Assembly: GCA_031271875.1 (NCBI GenBank)
Contig: JAISVD010000283.1
Coordinates: 1 to 6,674 of the forward strand
Direction of reading: 5' to 3'
Length of the DNA stretch: 6,674 bases
Source: Spirochaetaceae bacterium
Lineage (GTDB): Bacteria > Spirochaetota > Spirochaetia > Treponematales > Treponemataceae
Positions 1-6,003 of the stretch are shown here, piece by piece (position 1 is the stretch's first letter; every line of letters starts with the position of its first letter). Both the position numbers and the translations under genes were made by a program. The notes under the pieces are model-generated. The model did no database searches. It was not told where the DNA came from and worked only from the letters and a program-made list of their open reading frames with translations.

Positions 1-1
1 C

Positions 2-424
2 GGCGTCCCCTATCTCGACGGCGGTATCGCCGATTCCGTCCCTGTCCGCCAGGCGGAAAAGGACCGGTACGGCAGGATCTTCGCGGTTCTCACCCAGCCC
101 AGGGGGTATCGGAAAAAAGCACCCCGCCCGTCCAGAGACCGTCACCGGTCTCCATTCAGCTCCCTTTTCTATCGGCGTTATCCGGAACTCGTGACAGCCC
201 TCAACACCAGAAATGAACGGTATAATGAAACCATGGATTATATCGATAAAATGGAGAGTGAGGGACGTATCTTCGTGCTCCGCCCTGAACCCCAGCCGGG
301 GCTTTCCCGGCTTGAGCGGAATCCGGAAAGACTGAACGGGCTCCACCGTTCCGGCTACAGGGATATGGAGGAAAACTTTCAGCGTCTTGGTGAGTATCTC
401 GCCGGAGGCTCCTTGTGTTCCTGA
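2..424 (+). CDS. Patatin-like phospholipase, C-terminal part (5' end outside window)
   Basis: The frame is open from base 2 to the TGA at 422-424 and gives 140 residues. It begins GVPYLDGGIADSVPV, the conserved patatin segment in which the Asp of the DGG motif (codon 17-19) is the second member of the Ser-Asp catalytic dyad. The nucleophile-elbow serine (GxSxG) must lie upstream of the window. The following stretch, with VLTQPRGYRKK, RRYPELV, RNERYNETMDYI and GRIFVLRP, matches the C-terminal region typical of YjjU-type bacterial patatins. The family hydrolyses acyl esters of lipids; the substrate here is unknown. No signal or membrane segment is visible in this part. The gene ends inside the first codons of recG (10-nt overlap), so the two are probably co-transcribed and translationally coupled. 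The family call is fairly firm; the physiological role is not. Confidence 0.85.
   Translation, partial: GVPYLDGGIADSVPVRQAEKDRYGRIFAVLTQPRGYRKKAPRPSRDRHRSPFSSLFYRRYPELVTALNTRNERYNETMDYIDKMESEGRIFVLRPEPQPGLSRLERNPERLNGLHRSGYRDMEENFQRLGEYLAGGSLCS
404..408 (+). promoter_or_regulatory. Ribosome binding site deciding the recG GTG start
   Basis: GGAGG at 404-408 lies 6 nt upstream of GTG at 415-417. It sits inside the last codons of the patatin gene, so recG is initiated before the upstream stop at 422-424. No ATG lies at a comparable distance from a Shine-Dalgarno sequence, and the family N-terminus (FLKEIAAPVASLSGVG) begins right at this point, which supports GTG as the start. Confidence 0.75.
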
Positions 425-2697
425 AGGAGATCGCCGCTCCCGTGGCCTCCCTCTCCGGTGTCGGCCCTGCGGGGGCGAAGCTGTTCGCCGCTCTGGGCAT
501 ATATTCCGTTGGGGATTTGCTCTCCCACTGGCCCAGGGATTGGGAGGATCGGAGCAGGCATATTCCCCTCTCATGGCATGGACGGGGAAAGGTCAATACC
601 ATCGCCAAAGTTACTGCTCACAGCTGGTTCGGCTACGGCAGAATGAAGACCCTCAAGATACTCATCCGTGATGAGACCGCCGAGGCCGAACTTATCTGCT
701 TTAACCGTCCCTTTCTCGAAAAAACCCTGCCTGTCGGGGGCGTCATCCGGGTGAACGGTTCCTTTGCCGTCAAATACGGCTCCCTCCAGTCTTCGGCTTT
801 TGATGCGGAATTGCTGAGCCGTGAAGGGGAACTTCCGGCAGGGGAAGTTCCCTCCGGAGAAACCGCAGCGGCGGGGAGCGTTCTGCCGGTGTATCCCCTC
901 ACCGCAGGGCTTACCCAGACCGCAGTCCGCAAGGCGATGAGCCGGGCTCTGAGGGAATACGGAAAAGGGATAGAGGATGAGCTCCCCCTCAGCGTCATCA
1001 GCGGGCGGCATCTGATGACGAAAAAACAGGCCGTTCTGGGGATACACCGGCCCTCCTCGACCGAAGAAGCCCTTCTCGCCAGGAACACCCTCATCTACGA
1101 GGAACTGTTCCACTTCCAGCTTTCCATAGCCCGCCGTTCTCTGTCCCGGCGGGGAAAACTTCCCGGAAGCGAGCTTCCCGAAACCGAAGATTCCCCTCAG
1201 GAACCGTCTCAGGCGGAGGGGACGAGTTCAGTTCCGGACGGAATGGATGAACCGCTCAGGAACCTTTCTCCCCGGCAGAAGCAGCTTCTGGAACGGCTGC
1301 CCTTTTCCCTTACCCCTGACCAGGCGCGCTCCCTTCTCGAAATAAACCGGGAGATCGACAGGGGGTATGAATCCGGGACAAACAGCTCTGTCCCCGCTTG
1401 CGGGGACAGAGCTGCCGTGACAGCTACGGCAGCCGTACAGATGTCCCGGCTCCTCCAGGGAGATGTGGGTTCCGGTAAGACTTTGGTCTCGTTTCTGGCC
1501 TGCCTCCGGGTTGCCGACTGGGGGGGACAGAGCGCGGTACTGGCCCCCACGGAACTGCTGGCCCGGCAGCACGCGGAAAACGCCGCGAAGCTGCTGGAAC
1601 CCGTGGGGGTCTCCCTTGCGTTTCTCACGGGAAACGTAAAGGCTGAAGGCCGCAGCTCCCTGCTTTCCGCGTTGAAGGAGGGGAAGATCGATATCGTCAT
1701 CGGCACCCACGCGCTCTTCTCCCGGCAGGTGGTCTACCGGGACCTGAAGCTCGCGGTAATCGATGAACAGCACCGCTTTGGTGTACTCCAGCGGACTGCG
1801 ATAATGGAAAAGGGCGGCGCCGTCCCGCCGCATCTTCTCATGATGAGCGCCACCCCGATCCCGAGGACTCTGGCGCTCACCGTTTTCGGCGACCTCGATA
1901 TCTCCACCATACGAACAATGCCTCAGGGGAGGCTTCCCATAATCACCCATCTCGCCCGTCAGGGAAACGAACGGAAGGTGTACGATTATGTGCGGCGGGA
2001 GCTGGAAAAGGGGCGGCAGGCCTATTTCGTCTATCCCCTGATCGACACCGCTGACCCGGATTCCGCCATATACGCGGCCAACCTCAAGTCCGCGGAGGAG
2101 ATGCACCGCAGGCTTTCGACGGAGATCTATCCCGGTTACCGGACGGCGCTTATCCATTCACGGATCGATGAAAATGAGCAGCGGGAGATCATGGAGGGGT
2201 TCAGGAACGGCGATATCAGGATATTGATAGCCACCAGTGTGGTTGAGGTAGGGGTGGATGTGCCCAACGCCACCTGCATGGTGATCGAACACGCCGACCG
2301 GTTCGGGCTTTCGGCGCTCCATCAGCTCCGGGGAAGGGTAGGCCGGGGTACGGAGCAGTCCTACTGTTTTCTGGTTTACGGAAACAGGCTCACCGAAGAG
2401 GGAAAGGCGCGGATGAAGATCCTCCACGAACACACCGACGGCTTTCTCATAGCCGAAGAGGACCTGAAACTCCGCGGGCCAGGTGAAGTTCGCGGAACTC
2501 GTTCCGCCGGAATCCAGCAGTCGGGGTATCTCACCCTCTCCATCGCCGATCCCGTGCGGAACAGCCGAATCCTCGATCAGGCCCGCGGGGACGCCTTTGA
2601 TCTGGTCCGGCGGGACCCGCAGCTGCTTTCAGGCGACGCCGCACCGATCCGGGAACTCTGGAAACGGGCGCCGCCGTTCAGGGATGTATTGCAGTAG
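415..2697 (+). CDS. recG: ATP-dependent DNA helicase RecG
   Basis: This 760-residue protein is a complete RecG, the branch-migrating helicase that remodels stalled replication forks and Holliday junctions in the cytoplasm. The N-terminal wedge region carries the helix-hairpin-like LSGVGPAGAKLFAALGI (residues 13-29) and an OB-fold stretch at about 57-136. Helicase motifs in order are Walker A GDVGSGKT (349-356), APTELLARQH, DEQH (450-453), SATPIPRTL (from 478), VVEVGVDVPNA, and QLRGRVGRG (637-645). The C-terminal DLKLRGPGEVRGTRSAG is the RecG-specific TRG region. E. coli RecG is about 693 residues. The extra length here lies in loops at about 138-150, 247-280 and 318-342; none disrupts a catalytic motif. 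DNA of these loops contains inverted repeats (annotated separately). The gene starts at GTG, overlaps the patatin gene, and ends convergently 21 nt from the DUF975 operon. Confidence 0.97.
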   Translation: MFLKEIAAPVASLSGVGPAGAKLFAALGIYSVGDLLSHWPRDWEDRSRHIPLSWHGRGKVNTIAKVTAHSWFGYGRMKTLKILIRDETAEAELICFNRPFLEKTLPVGGVIRVNGSFAVKYGSLQSSAFDAELLSREGELPAGEVPSGETAAAGSVLPVYPLTAGLTQTAVRKAMSRALREYGKGIEDELPLSVISGRHLMTKKQAVLGIHRPSSTEEALLARNTLIYEELFHFQLSIARRSLSRRGKLPGSELPETEDSPQEPSQAEGTSSVPDGMDEPLRNLSPRQKQLLERLPFSLTPDQARSLLEINREIDRGYESGTNSSVPACGDRAAVTATAAVQMSRLLQGDVGSGKTLVSFLACLRVADWGGQSAVLAPTELLARQHAENAAKLLEPVGVSLAFLTGNVKAEGRSSLLSALKEGKIDIVIGTHALFSRQVVYRDLKLAVIDEQHRFGVLQRTAIMEKGGAVPPHLLMMSATPIPRTLALTVFGDLDISTIRTMPQGRLPIITHLARQGNERKVYDYVRRELEKGRQAYFVYPLIDTADPDSAIYAANLKSAEEMHRRLSTEIYPGYRTALIHSRIDENEQREIMEGFRNGDIRILIATSVVEVGVDVPNATCMVIEHADRFGLSALHQLRGRVGRGTEQSYCFLVYGNRLTEEGKARMKILHEHTDGFLIAEEDLKLRGPGEVRGTRSAGIQQSGYLTLSIADPVRNSRILDQARGDAFDLVRRDPQLLSGDAAPIRELWKRAPPFRDVLQ
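827..852 (+). repeat. Perfect 10-bp inverted repeat in a recG linker
   Basis: GGGAACTTCC (827-836) and GGAAGTTCCC (843-852) are exact reverse complements separated by 6 nt. The element encodes the centre of the peptide GELPAGEVPSGET (residues 138-150), a linker between the wedge OB fold and the VLPVYPLT strand that appears expanded relative to E. coli RecG. A related coding element recurs at 1153-1191. Whether it acts as an RNA hairpin or is only a relic of an insertion cannot be decided from sequence. Confidence 0.6.
1153..1191 (+). repeat. Second copy of the GxLPxxExP coding element, with short inverted repeat
   Basis: The codons at 1153-1191 encode GKLPGSELPETED, matching GELPAGEVPSGET (826-864) at the G, L, P, E, P positions in the same frame; CTTCC and CCC blocks are kept at the DNA level. 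GGAAGC (1165-1170) and GCTTCC (1173-1178) form a 6-bp inverted repeat with a 2-nt spacer. It lies at the start of a Pro/Glu/Ser-rich stretch (about 247-280) that typical RecG proteins lack or have much shorter. A diverged repeat is likely, but low-complexity convergence is possible. Confidence 0.45.
1383..1414 (+). repeat. Perfect 15-bp palindromic element inside recG
   Basis: CAGCTCTGTCCCCGC (1383-1397) and its exact reverse complement (1400-1414) are separated by only TT. The palindrome sits in frame, encodes NSSVPACGDRA, and lies in a segment (about residues 318-342) that is roughly 23 residues longer than the corresponding part of E. coli RecG between the EIxR helix and the Walker A motif. 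It runs directly into another inverted repeat, GCTGCCGT (1411-1418) with ACGGCAGC (1426-1433). Fourteen bases of the left arm recur at 6184-6197 in the HAD gene. It resembles a coding palindromic insertion rather than ordinary coding sequence. Confidence 0.75.
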
Positions 2698-2718
2698 CGC
2701 AGCACCATACAACATCCG

Positions 2719-3636
2719 TCACTCCCCGGATTCTGACTCCGCTTTTCCGCCGTCACCGGTACTGCCCGTGATATCACCTTCAAGCGCGGCAGTTTCCGCT
2801 CCATCAGCCGCAGACAGCTTTGCGGAAGTGATAAGGGCCTGATAGAATGTGGGCGATATGAAACACGAATACAGGGTGAGCAAGAAACTGACCGCCATCT
2901 GAGCAATGTGAATTCCAATATGTACGTCACTCTGGTTCTTGTATGCTTCTATGATAGAAACGGCAGTGATTCCGATGAAGATGAGCAACAGCCACCAGAG
3001 TTTCGATAGTATCAGGAAGAAAAACTGTTTTTTGTTCTCTTTCATCAGTTCAATACTGCAACGCATCACCTGCCGGACAGGCATCTCCGGATTGTCATAC
3101 AGGATATAGTAAATTTGGGAATACCGCAGAAACACTATATAAATCCCAACAACTATAAAAACAACGGATATTCCGAGCGCTATAAATTGGATAATCTGCG
3201 ATATCCCTGGTCCATATAAAAAAATAAAGGACATAATAAAAGTAATCAAAGGAATAGAGAGAAACACACAGAGGAGCAGTGACCAGAGATAGTACCAGAG
3301 AAACAGCCACAGAGTCATAGAGATGATTCGTTTGAAGTTTTTGAAACCGATGAACACTTCCCCGTAACCGGGATTTTCCCCTCGCAGCATCCTGAAGGAA
3401 AATATCTGCAAGCCATAATACAGGGTGGAACCGAAGACTACAGAGATGAAGAAGTGTATCAGCACAATAATAGAATCCATTTTCGGGAAATCGAAAATAT
3501 ATAATACTAACGCTTGTGGCAGCATGATCAAACAATAAATGGTAAAATAGATCAGTACTGCCGCCAATATATTCCGCCCATATTTCTTCATTCCCTGTGA
3601 TATAGCTGACCATATCTGTGCATTTTGAATATCCAT
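2719..3636 (-). CDS. DUF975-like integral membrane protein, second gene of pair
   Basis: A 305-residue membrane protein with about six predicted transmembrane helices (residues 22-48, 55-79, 108-140, 147-170, 205-229, 240-265), a short cytoplasmic-looking N-terminus and a hydrophilic Gly/Glu/Ser-rich tail from about 271. Two landmarks resemble the DUF975 family of uncharacterised membrane proteins: LRGENPGYGEVFIGFKNFKR (84-103) after helix 2, and YYILYDNPEMPVRQ (176-189) followed by SIELMKENKKQFFFL (194-208). Function is unknown; no catalytic residues are evident. Its ATG shares one base (3636) with the upstream paralogue's TGA (TGATG), so it is translationally coupled and has only a weak own ribosome site. 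It is clearly paralogous to the gene at 3636-4535. The C-terminal tail differs from the paralogue and its DNA is more GC-rich. It ends convergently with recG. Confidence 0.85.
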   Translation of the reverse strand: MDIQNAQIWSAISQGMKKYGRNILAAVLIYFTIYCLIMLPQALVLYIFDFPKMDSIIVLIHFFISVVFGSTLYYGLQIFSFRMLRGENPGYGEVFIGFKNFKRIISMTLWLFLWYYLWSLLLCVFLSIPLITFIMSFIFLYGPGISQIIQFIALGISVVFIVVGIYIVFLRYSQIYYILYDNPEMPVRQVMRCSIELMKENKKQFFFLILSKLWWLLLIFIGITAVSIIEAYKNQSDVHIGIHIAQMAVSFLLTLYSCFISPTFYQALITSAKLSAADGAETAALEGDITGSTGDGGKAESESGE

Positions 3637-4535
3637 CAGGATTCTCTTTCCTCAGAATTTGTTTCCTGAATCAGCGGATCCTGTTCAATTTGTGAAGGCT
3701 GTACCTCTTCCTCAGGCGGTTTTACTTTCGTAATGAGGGCCTGATAGAATGCAGGCGATATAAAAGATGAATACAGACTGATCCAGAATATAACCACCAC
3801 ATAGGCGATGCCGAGTATGATACTGAGACCGATACTTTCCGCGTATATGGCGAACATGAAGGTGCAGAAGATTCCGATGATGACGAGAACCCTCCACCAG
3901 AGCGCCGATACAATCAGGAAGAAAAACTGTTTCTTGTTCCCCTGCATCATTTCAATACTGCGGCGCAGCGCCTGCCGGACAGGCATCTGCGGGTTGTCAT
4001 ACAGAATATAGTACGCTTGAGCATACCGCAGAGACAGGATACAAATTCCGACCAACATAAAAATATAGCTTATCGCGGATGCCAGAAAGAGGATGTCTTG
4101 CTCAGTTGATCCCATTTCCGCGATAACGAGGGTAATAATCCATGGAGCGCAGAGGGGTATCATCCAGATCAATTCCCAGAGAGATAGCCACAATGTCATA
4201 CAGGTGACCTGCTTGAAGTTTGCGAAACCGATAAACAGCTTTCCGTAGTCAGGGGTTCCCCCCCGCAGTAACATGAGGGGGAAGATATACAGGCCATACG
4301 CCAAGACATAGACTAACATACAGAACAACACACAGCCGATGACGATTATCAGAATAGTATAAACCGTTGACAGTGAACTGAACAGATATGCAAGCCCGCC
4401 GAATACAAGCCCCAGGGGCAGCACAATACCGCCAGCTACTGAAGAATAGATCAACAGTGCCGCCAGCATGTGCCATCCATATTTCTGCATCCCCTGTGAT
4501 ATAACCGGGCGTATCTGTGCATTTTGAATATCCAT
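3636..4535 (-). CDS. DUF975-like integral membrane protein, first gene of pair
   Basis: A 299-residue membrane protein with about six predicted helices (23-51, 54-86, 112-137, 147-170, 204-232, 237-262) and an acidic, Pro/Glu-rich tail from about 272. It shares with its downstream paralogue the N-terminus MDIQNAQI, the LLRGGTPDYGKLFIGFANFK block (89-108), YYILYDNPQMPVRQ (175-188), KKQFFFL (201-207) and SLYSSFISPAFYQALIT (253-269). These blocks resemble the DUF975 family, whose function is not established. ATG 4535-4533 has a good Shine-Dalgarno sequence (AGGAG at 4543-4547, 7-nt spacing) and a near-consensus promoter just upstream. It is the first gene of a two-gene operon. A role in membrane organisation or transport would be a guess. 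Confidence 0.87.
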   Translation of the reverse strand: MDIQNAQIRPVISQGMQKYGWHMLAALLIYSSVAGGIVLPLGLVFGGLAYLFSSLSTVYTILIIVIGCVLFCMLVYVLAYGLYIFPLMLLRGGTPDYGKLFIGFANFKQVTCMTLWLSLWELIWMIPLCAPWIITLVIAEMGSTEQDILFLASAISYIFMLVGICILSLRYAQAYYILYDNPQMPVRQALRRSIEMMQGNKKQFFFLIVSALWWRVLVIIGIFCTFMFAIYAESIGLSIILGIAYVVVIFWISLYSSFISPAFYQALITKVKPPEEEVQPSQIEQDPLIQETNSEERES

Positions 4536-4542
4536 CGGGATT

Positions 4543-4547
4543 CTCCT
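4543..4547 (-). promoter_or_regulatory. Ribosome binding site of the first DUF975-like gene
   Basis: On the minus strand AGGAG (plus-strand 4543-4547) precedes the ATG at 4535-4533 by 7 nt. The equivalent position before the second gene reads GAAAGAG, a degraded version of the same leader, consistent with duplication of gene plus leader. Confidence 0.75.
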
Positions 4548-4561
4548 CTTTATTTCTGATC

Positions 4562-4590
4562 AGTATATCTTTTGTCGTAAGGTTTGTCAA
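4562..4590 (-). promoter_or_regulatory. Near-consensus sigma-70 promoter of the membrane-protein operon
   Basis: Reading the minus strand, TTGACA (plus 4585-4590, exact consensus) is followed after 17 nt by TATACT (plus 4562-4567, 5 of 6 to consensus). Expected transcription start is near 4555, giving a leader of about 20 nt before the ATG at 4535. The DNA just upstream (4591-4620) is very AT-rich and could act as an UP element. The CTGATCAG palindrome at 4556-4563 overlaps the -10 edge and could be incidental. Confidence 0.8.
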
Positions 4591-4680
4591 AATAATTTAA
4601 AATGGTGAAAATATATATATTGTGTTTATTAGAGTATTGAGAAAAATAGTTTCGATGATTGGGCCTGACATACATAACCA

Positions 4681-4708
4681 TTGCTTTTTTCCTGAATTCG
4701 GCTATAAT
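4681..4708 (+). promoter_or_regulatory. Predicted sigma-70 promoter of the AAA/DUF4143 ATPase gene
   Basis: TATAAT at 4703-4708 is an exact -10 consensus. TTGCTT at 4681-4686, with 16-nt spacing, is a weak -35 (TTG kept). The predicted start, near 4714-4716, falls at the centre of the 16-bp dyad at 4695-4735, and the leader to the ATG at 4745 would be about 30 nt. With a poor -35 and a dyad covering the -10, a regulated promoter is plausible. Confidence 0.55.
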
Positions 4709-4735
4709 AATATTGAATGTTATTATAGCCGAATT
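4695..4735. repeat. Perfect 16-bp inverted repeat (operator-like dyad) before the ATPase gene
   Basis: AATTCGGCTATAATAA (4695-4710) and its exact reverse complement (4720-4735) flank a 9-nt spacer. The left arm contains the -10 box of the predicted promoter, and the right arm ends one base before the GGTGG ribosome site (4736-4740). No T-tract follows, so a terminator is unlikely. Its position suggests a repressor binding site. If transcripts start upstream, it could instead form a hairpin that hides the ribosome site. Confidence 0.8.
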
Positions 4736-4744
4736 GGTGGATAT

Positions 4745-5968
4745 ATGTTTATCAAACGACACATGGAAGAGGCCATAAAAAGAATCTCACACATGTTTGG
4801 CGCTGTGCTCGTAACCGGCGCACGGCAGGTAGGTAAGACTACGCTGCTCAAAGAAGTTACCGGCGGACTGCCCTATGTGACACTGGATGACCCCATCCTG
4901 CTCAGGTCAGCCCGGGAAGAAGCAGGTACGTTTTTCAGGAATATGCCGCCGCCTCTTTTTATTGACGAAATACAGTATGCTCCTAACCTGTTTCCTTATA
5001 TCAAAATGAGTATCGACAGCAGCAGGAAAAAGGGGCTGTTTTTCATGTCCGGTTCGCAGCAGTTCCATCTGATGAAAAATGTCAGCGAATCCCTTGCCGG
5101 ACGACTGGGAATACTCAACCTCATGGGACTATCCCTGCGTGAGATATTTGCTGCGGATTTTAATGCCCCCTTTATTCCCGCTGACAGCTATTTTGAAGCG
5201 CGGAGAAGCAGCCTCAAAGATGTGGAATACAATGATATCTGGCATATTATTCACCGGGGTACTATGCCGGAGCTGCATAGTACCCCGGATTATGACTGGG
5301 AAATGTTTTACGGTTCCTATGTCAGAACCTATATTGAAAGGGACGTCCGGGCGCTCTCACAGGTGGGCGATGAGGTACAATTTGTGCGTTTTATGACGGT
5401 TATGGCAAGCATGACAGGACAACTGCTCAATATGGCGTCAGCGGCACGGGATGTGGGAATCAGCGCGCCCACTGCCGACCGCTGGCTTTCCATTCTTACG
5501 GCATCGAATATTGTATTTTTATTGCAGCCTTTTCACAGCAATATCACAAAACGGATGGTAAAAACTCCCAAGATATATTTTCTTGATACCGGCCTTGCCG
5601 CGTATCTTACCCGCTGGAATACTCCGGAGGTATTGCGCAACGGCGCCATGGCGGGAGCCTTTTTTGAAACCTTTGTTATCGCTGAAATTATCAAGAGTTA
5701 CTATAATACCGGTTCTCTTGATCTGCCGCTGTTTTTTTACCGTGACAAGGACATGAATGAGATTGATCTGCTTATCCTGAGGAATGGTGTAGTACATCCC
5801 ATTGAAATAAAAAAACACGCCGATCCAAAAAAGGAGGATATCAAGGCTTTTGGAATCCTTGATAAAATCAATGGAATAAAACGCGGTCCCGGCGGTGTTG
5901 TGTGCCTGTATGATACTCTTATCACTCTTAAAGACGATGATAAGATTATTCCGGTACGATGGTTATGA
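4745..5968 (+). CDS. AAA_14/DUF4143 family ATPase with PD-(D/E)XK-like C-terminus
   Basis: A 407-residue cytoplasmic protein of the AAA_14 plus DUF4143 family, of normal length for it; the cellular role of this family is not established. Visible motifs: Walker A GARQVGKTT (25-33), Walker B PLFIDEIQ (70-77), sensor-like SGSQQF (102-107), ESLAGR (115-120), and the YVRTYIERDVR block (192-202). Residues about 228-262 (NMASAARDVGISAPTADRWL and on) read as a winged-helix DNA-binding unit. The C-terminal part has FFETFVIAEI (306-315), then D341 in EID and E354-I355-K356 in EIKK, a PD-(D/E)XK nuclease-like signature with E308. ATG 4745 is chosen because the family N-terminus (MFIKRHMEEAI) starts there. 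The frame continues upstream to a GTG at 4622, but that would translate the dyad. GGTGG at 4736-4740 is a weak, close ribosome site. The gene stands alone, divergent from the DUF975 operon. Confidence 0.9.
   Translation: MFIKRHMEEAIKRISHMFGAVLVTGARQVGKTTLLKEVTGGLPYVTLDDPILLRSAREEAGTFFRNMPPPLFIDEIQYAPNLFPYIKMSIDSSRKKGLFFMSGSQQFHLMKNVSESLAGRLGILNLMGLSLREIFAADFNAPFIPADSYFEARRSSLKDVEYNDIWHIIHRGTMPELHSTPDYDWEMFYGSYVRTYIERDVRALSQVGDEVQFVRFMTVMASMTGQLLNMASAARDVGISAPTADRWLSILTASNIVFLLQPFHSNITKRMVKTPKIYFLDTGLAAYLTRWNTPEVLRNGAMAGAFFETFVIAEIIKSYYNTGSLDLPLFFYRDKDMNEIDLLILRNGVVHPIEIKKHADPKKEDIKAFGILDKINGIKRGPGGVVCLYDTLITLKDDDKIIPVRWL
5254..5288 (+). repeat. Perfect 14-bp inverted repeat inside the ATPase gene
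   Basis: CCGGGGTACTATGC (5254-5267) and its exact reverse complement (5275-5288) are separated by 7 nt. The element encodes residues 171-182 (RGTMPELHSTPD), a conserved part of the family, so it is not an added loop as in recG. In mRNA it would form a very stable stem near the middle of the gene. No function can be assigned from sequence. Confidence 0.7.
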
Positions 5969-5978
5969 GATGGACATG

Positions 5979-6003
5979 TCCGAAAAGTCGGTTACTTTTC
6001 GGA
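5979..6003. terminator. Possible bidirectional hairpin between convergent genes
   Basis: TCCGAAAAGT (5979-5988) and ACTTTTCGGA (5994-6003) form a perfect 10-bp stem with a 5-nt loop. It lies between the ATPase stop (5966-5968) and across the stop of the HAD gene (TAA at 5994-5992). Location fits a shared terminator for two converging transcripts. Neither strand has a proper T-tract after the stem (only the internal TTTT), so intrinsic termination would be weak. Confidence 0.45.

Noticed and set aside
135..152. 7-bp inverted repeat GAGACCG/CGGTCTC in the patatin gene
   Set aside because: Too short to stand out, although it lies in a variable stretch; no related copy seen in the window.
571..1113. 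180-codon minus-strand frame opposite the recG N-terminus
   Set aside because: It is antisense to a firmly identified gene and its translation has no family features.
1523..1533. GGGGACAGAGC, an 11-nt partial match to the recG palindrome arm
   Set aside because: It is in another reading phase, in a part of RecG with no expansion, and 11 nt in GC-rich DNA is expected by chance.
1228..2157. Long open frame (309 codons) on the minus strand opposite recG
   Set aside because: It lies entirely inside recG, has no recognisable domain and no ribosome site, and is explained by GC-rich codon bias in the sense gene.
2682..2717. GGATGT/ACATCC inverted repeat between recG and the convergent operon, as a terminator
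   Set aside because: Only 6 bp with a 24-nt spacer and no T-tract on either strand.
4609..4620. AT dinucleotide run as a possible origin or AT-rich unwinding element
   Set aside because: Only about ten bases, with no DnaA-box cluster or iterons nearby; better explained as promoter-upstream AT-rich DNA.
4622..4744. GTG at 4622 as the start of the ATPase gene, adding 41 residues
   Set aside because: The extra peptide would be coded by the promoter and dyad, has no family match, and the family N-terminus begins at the ATG 4745.
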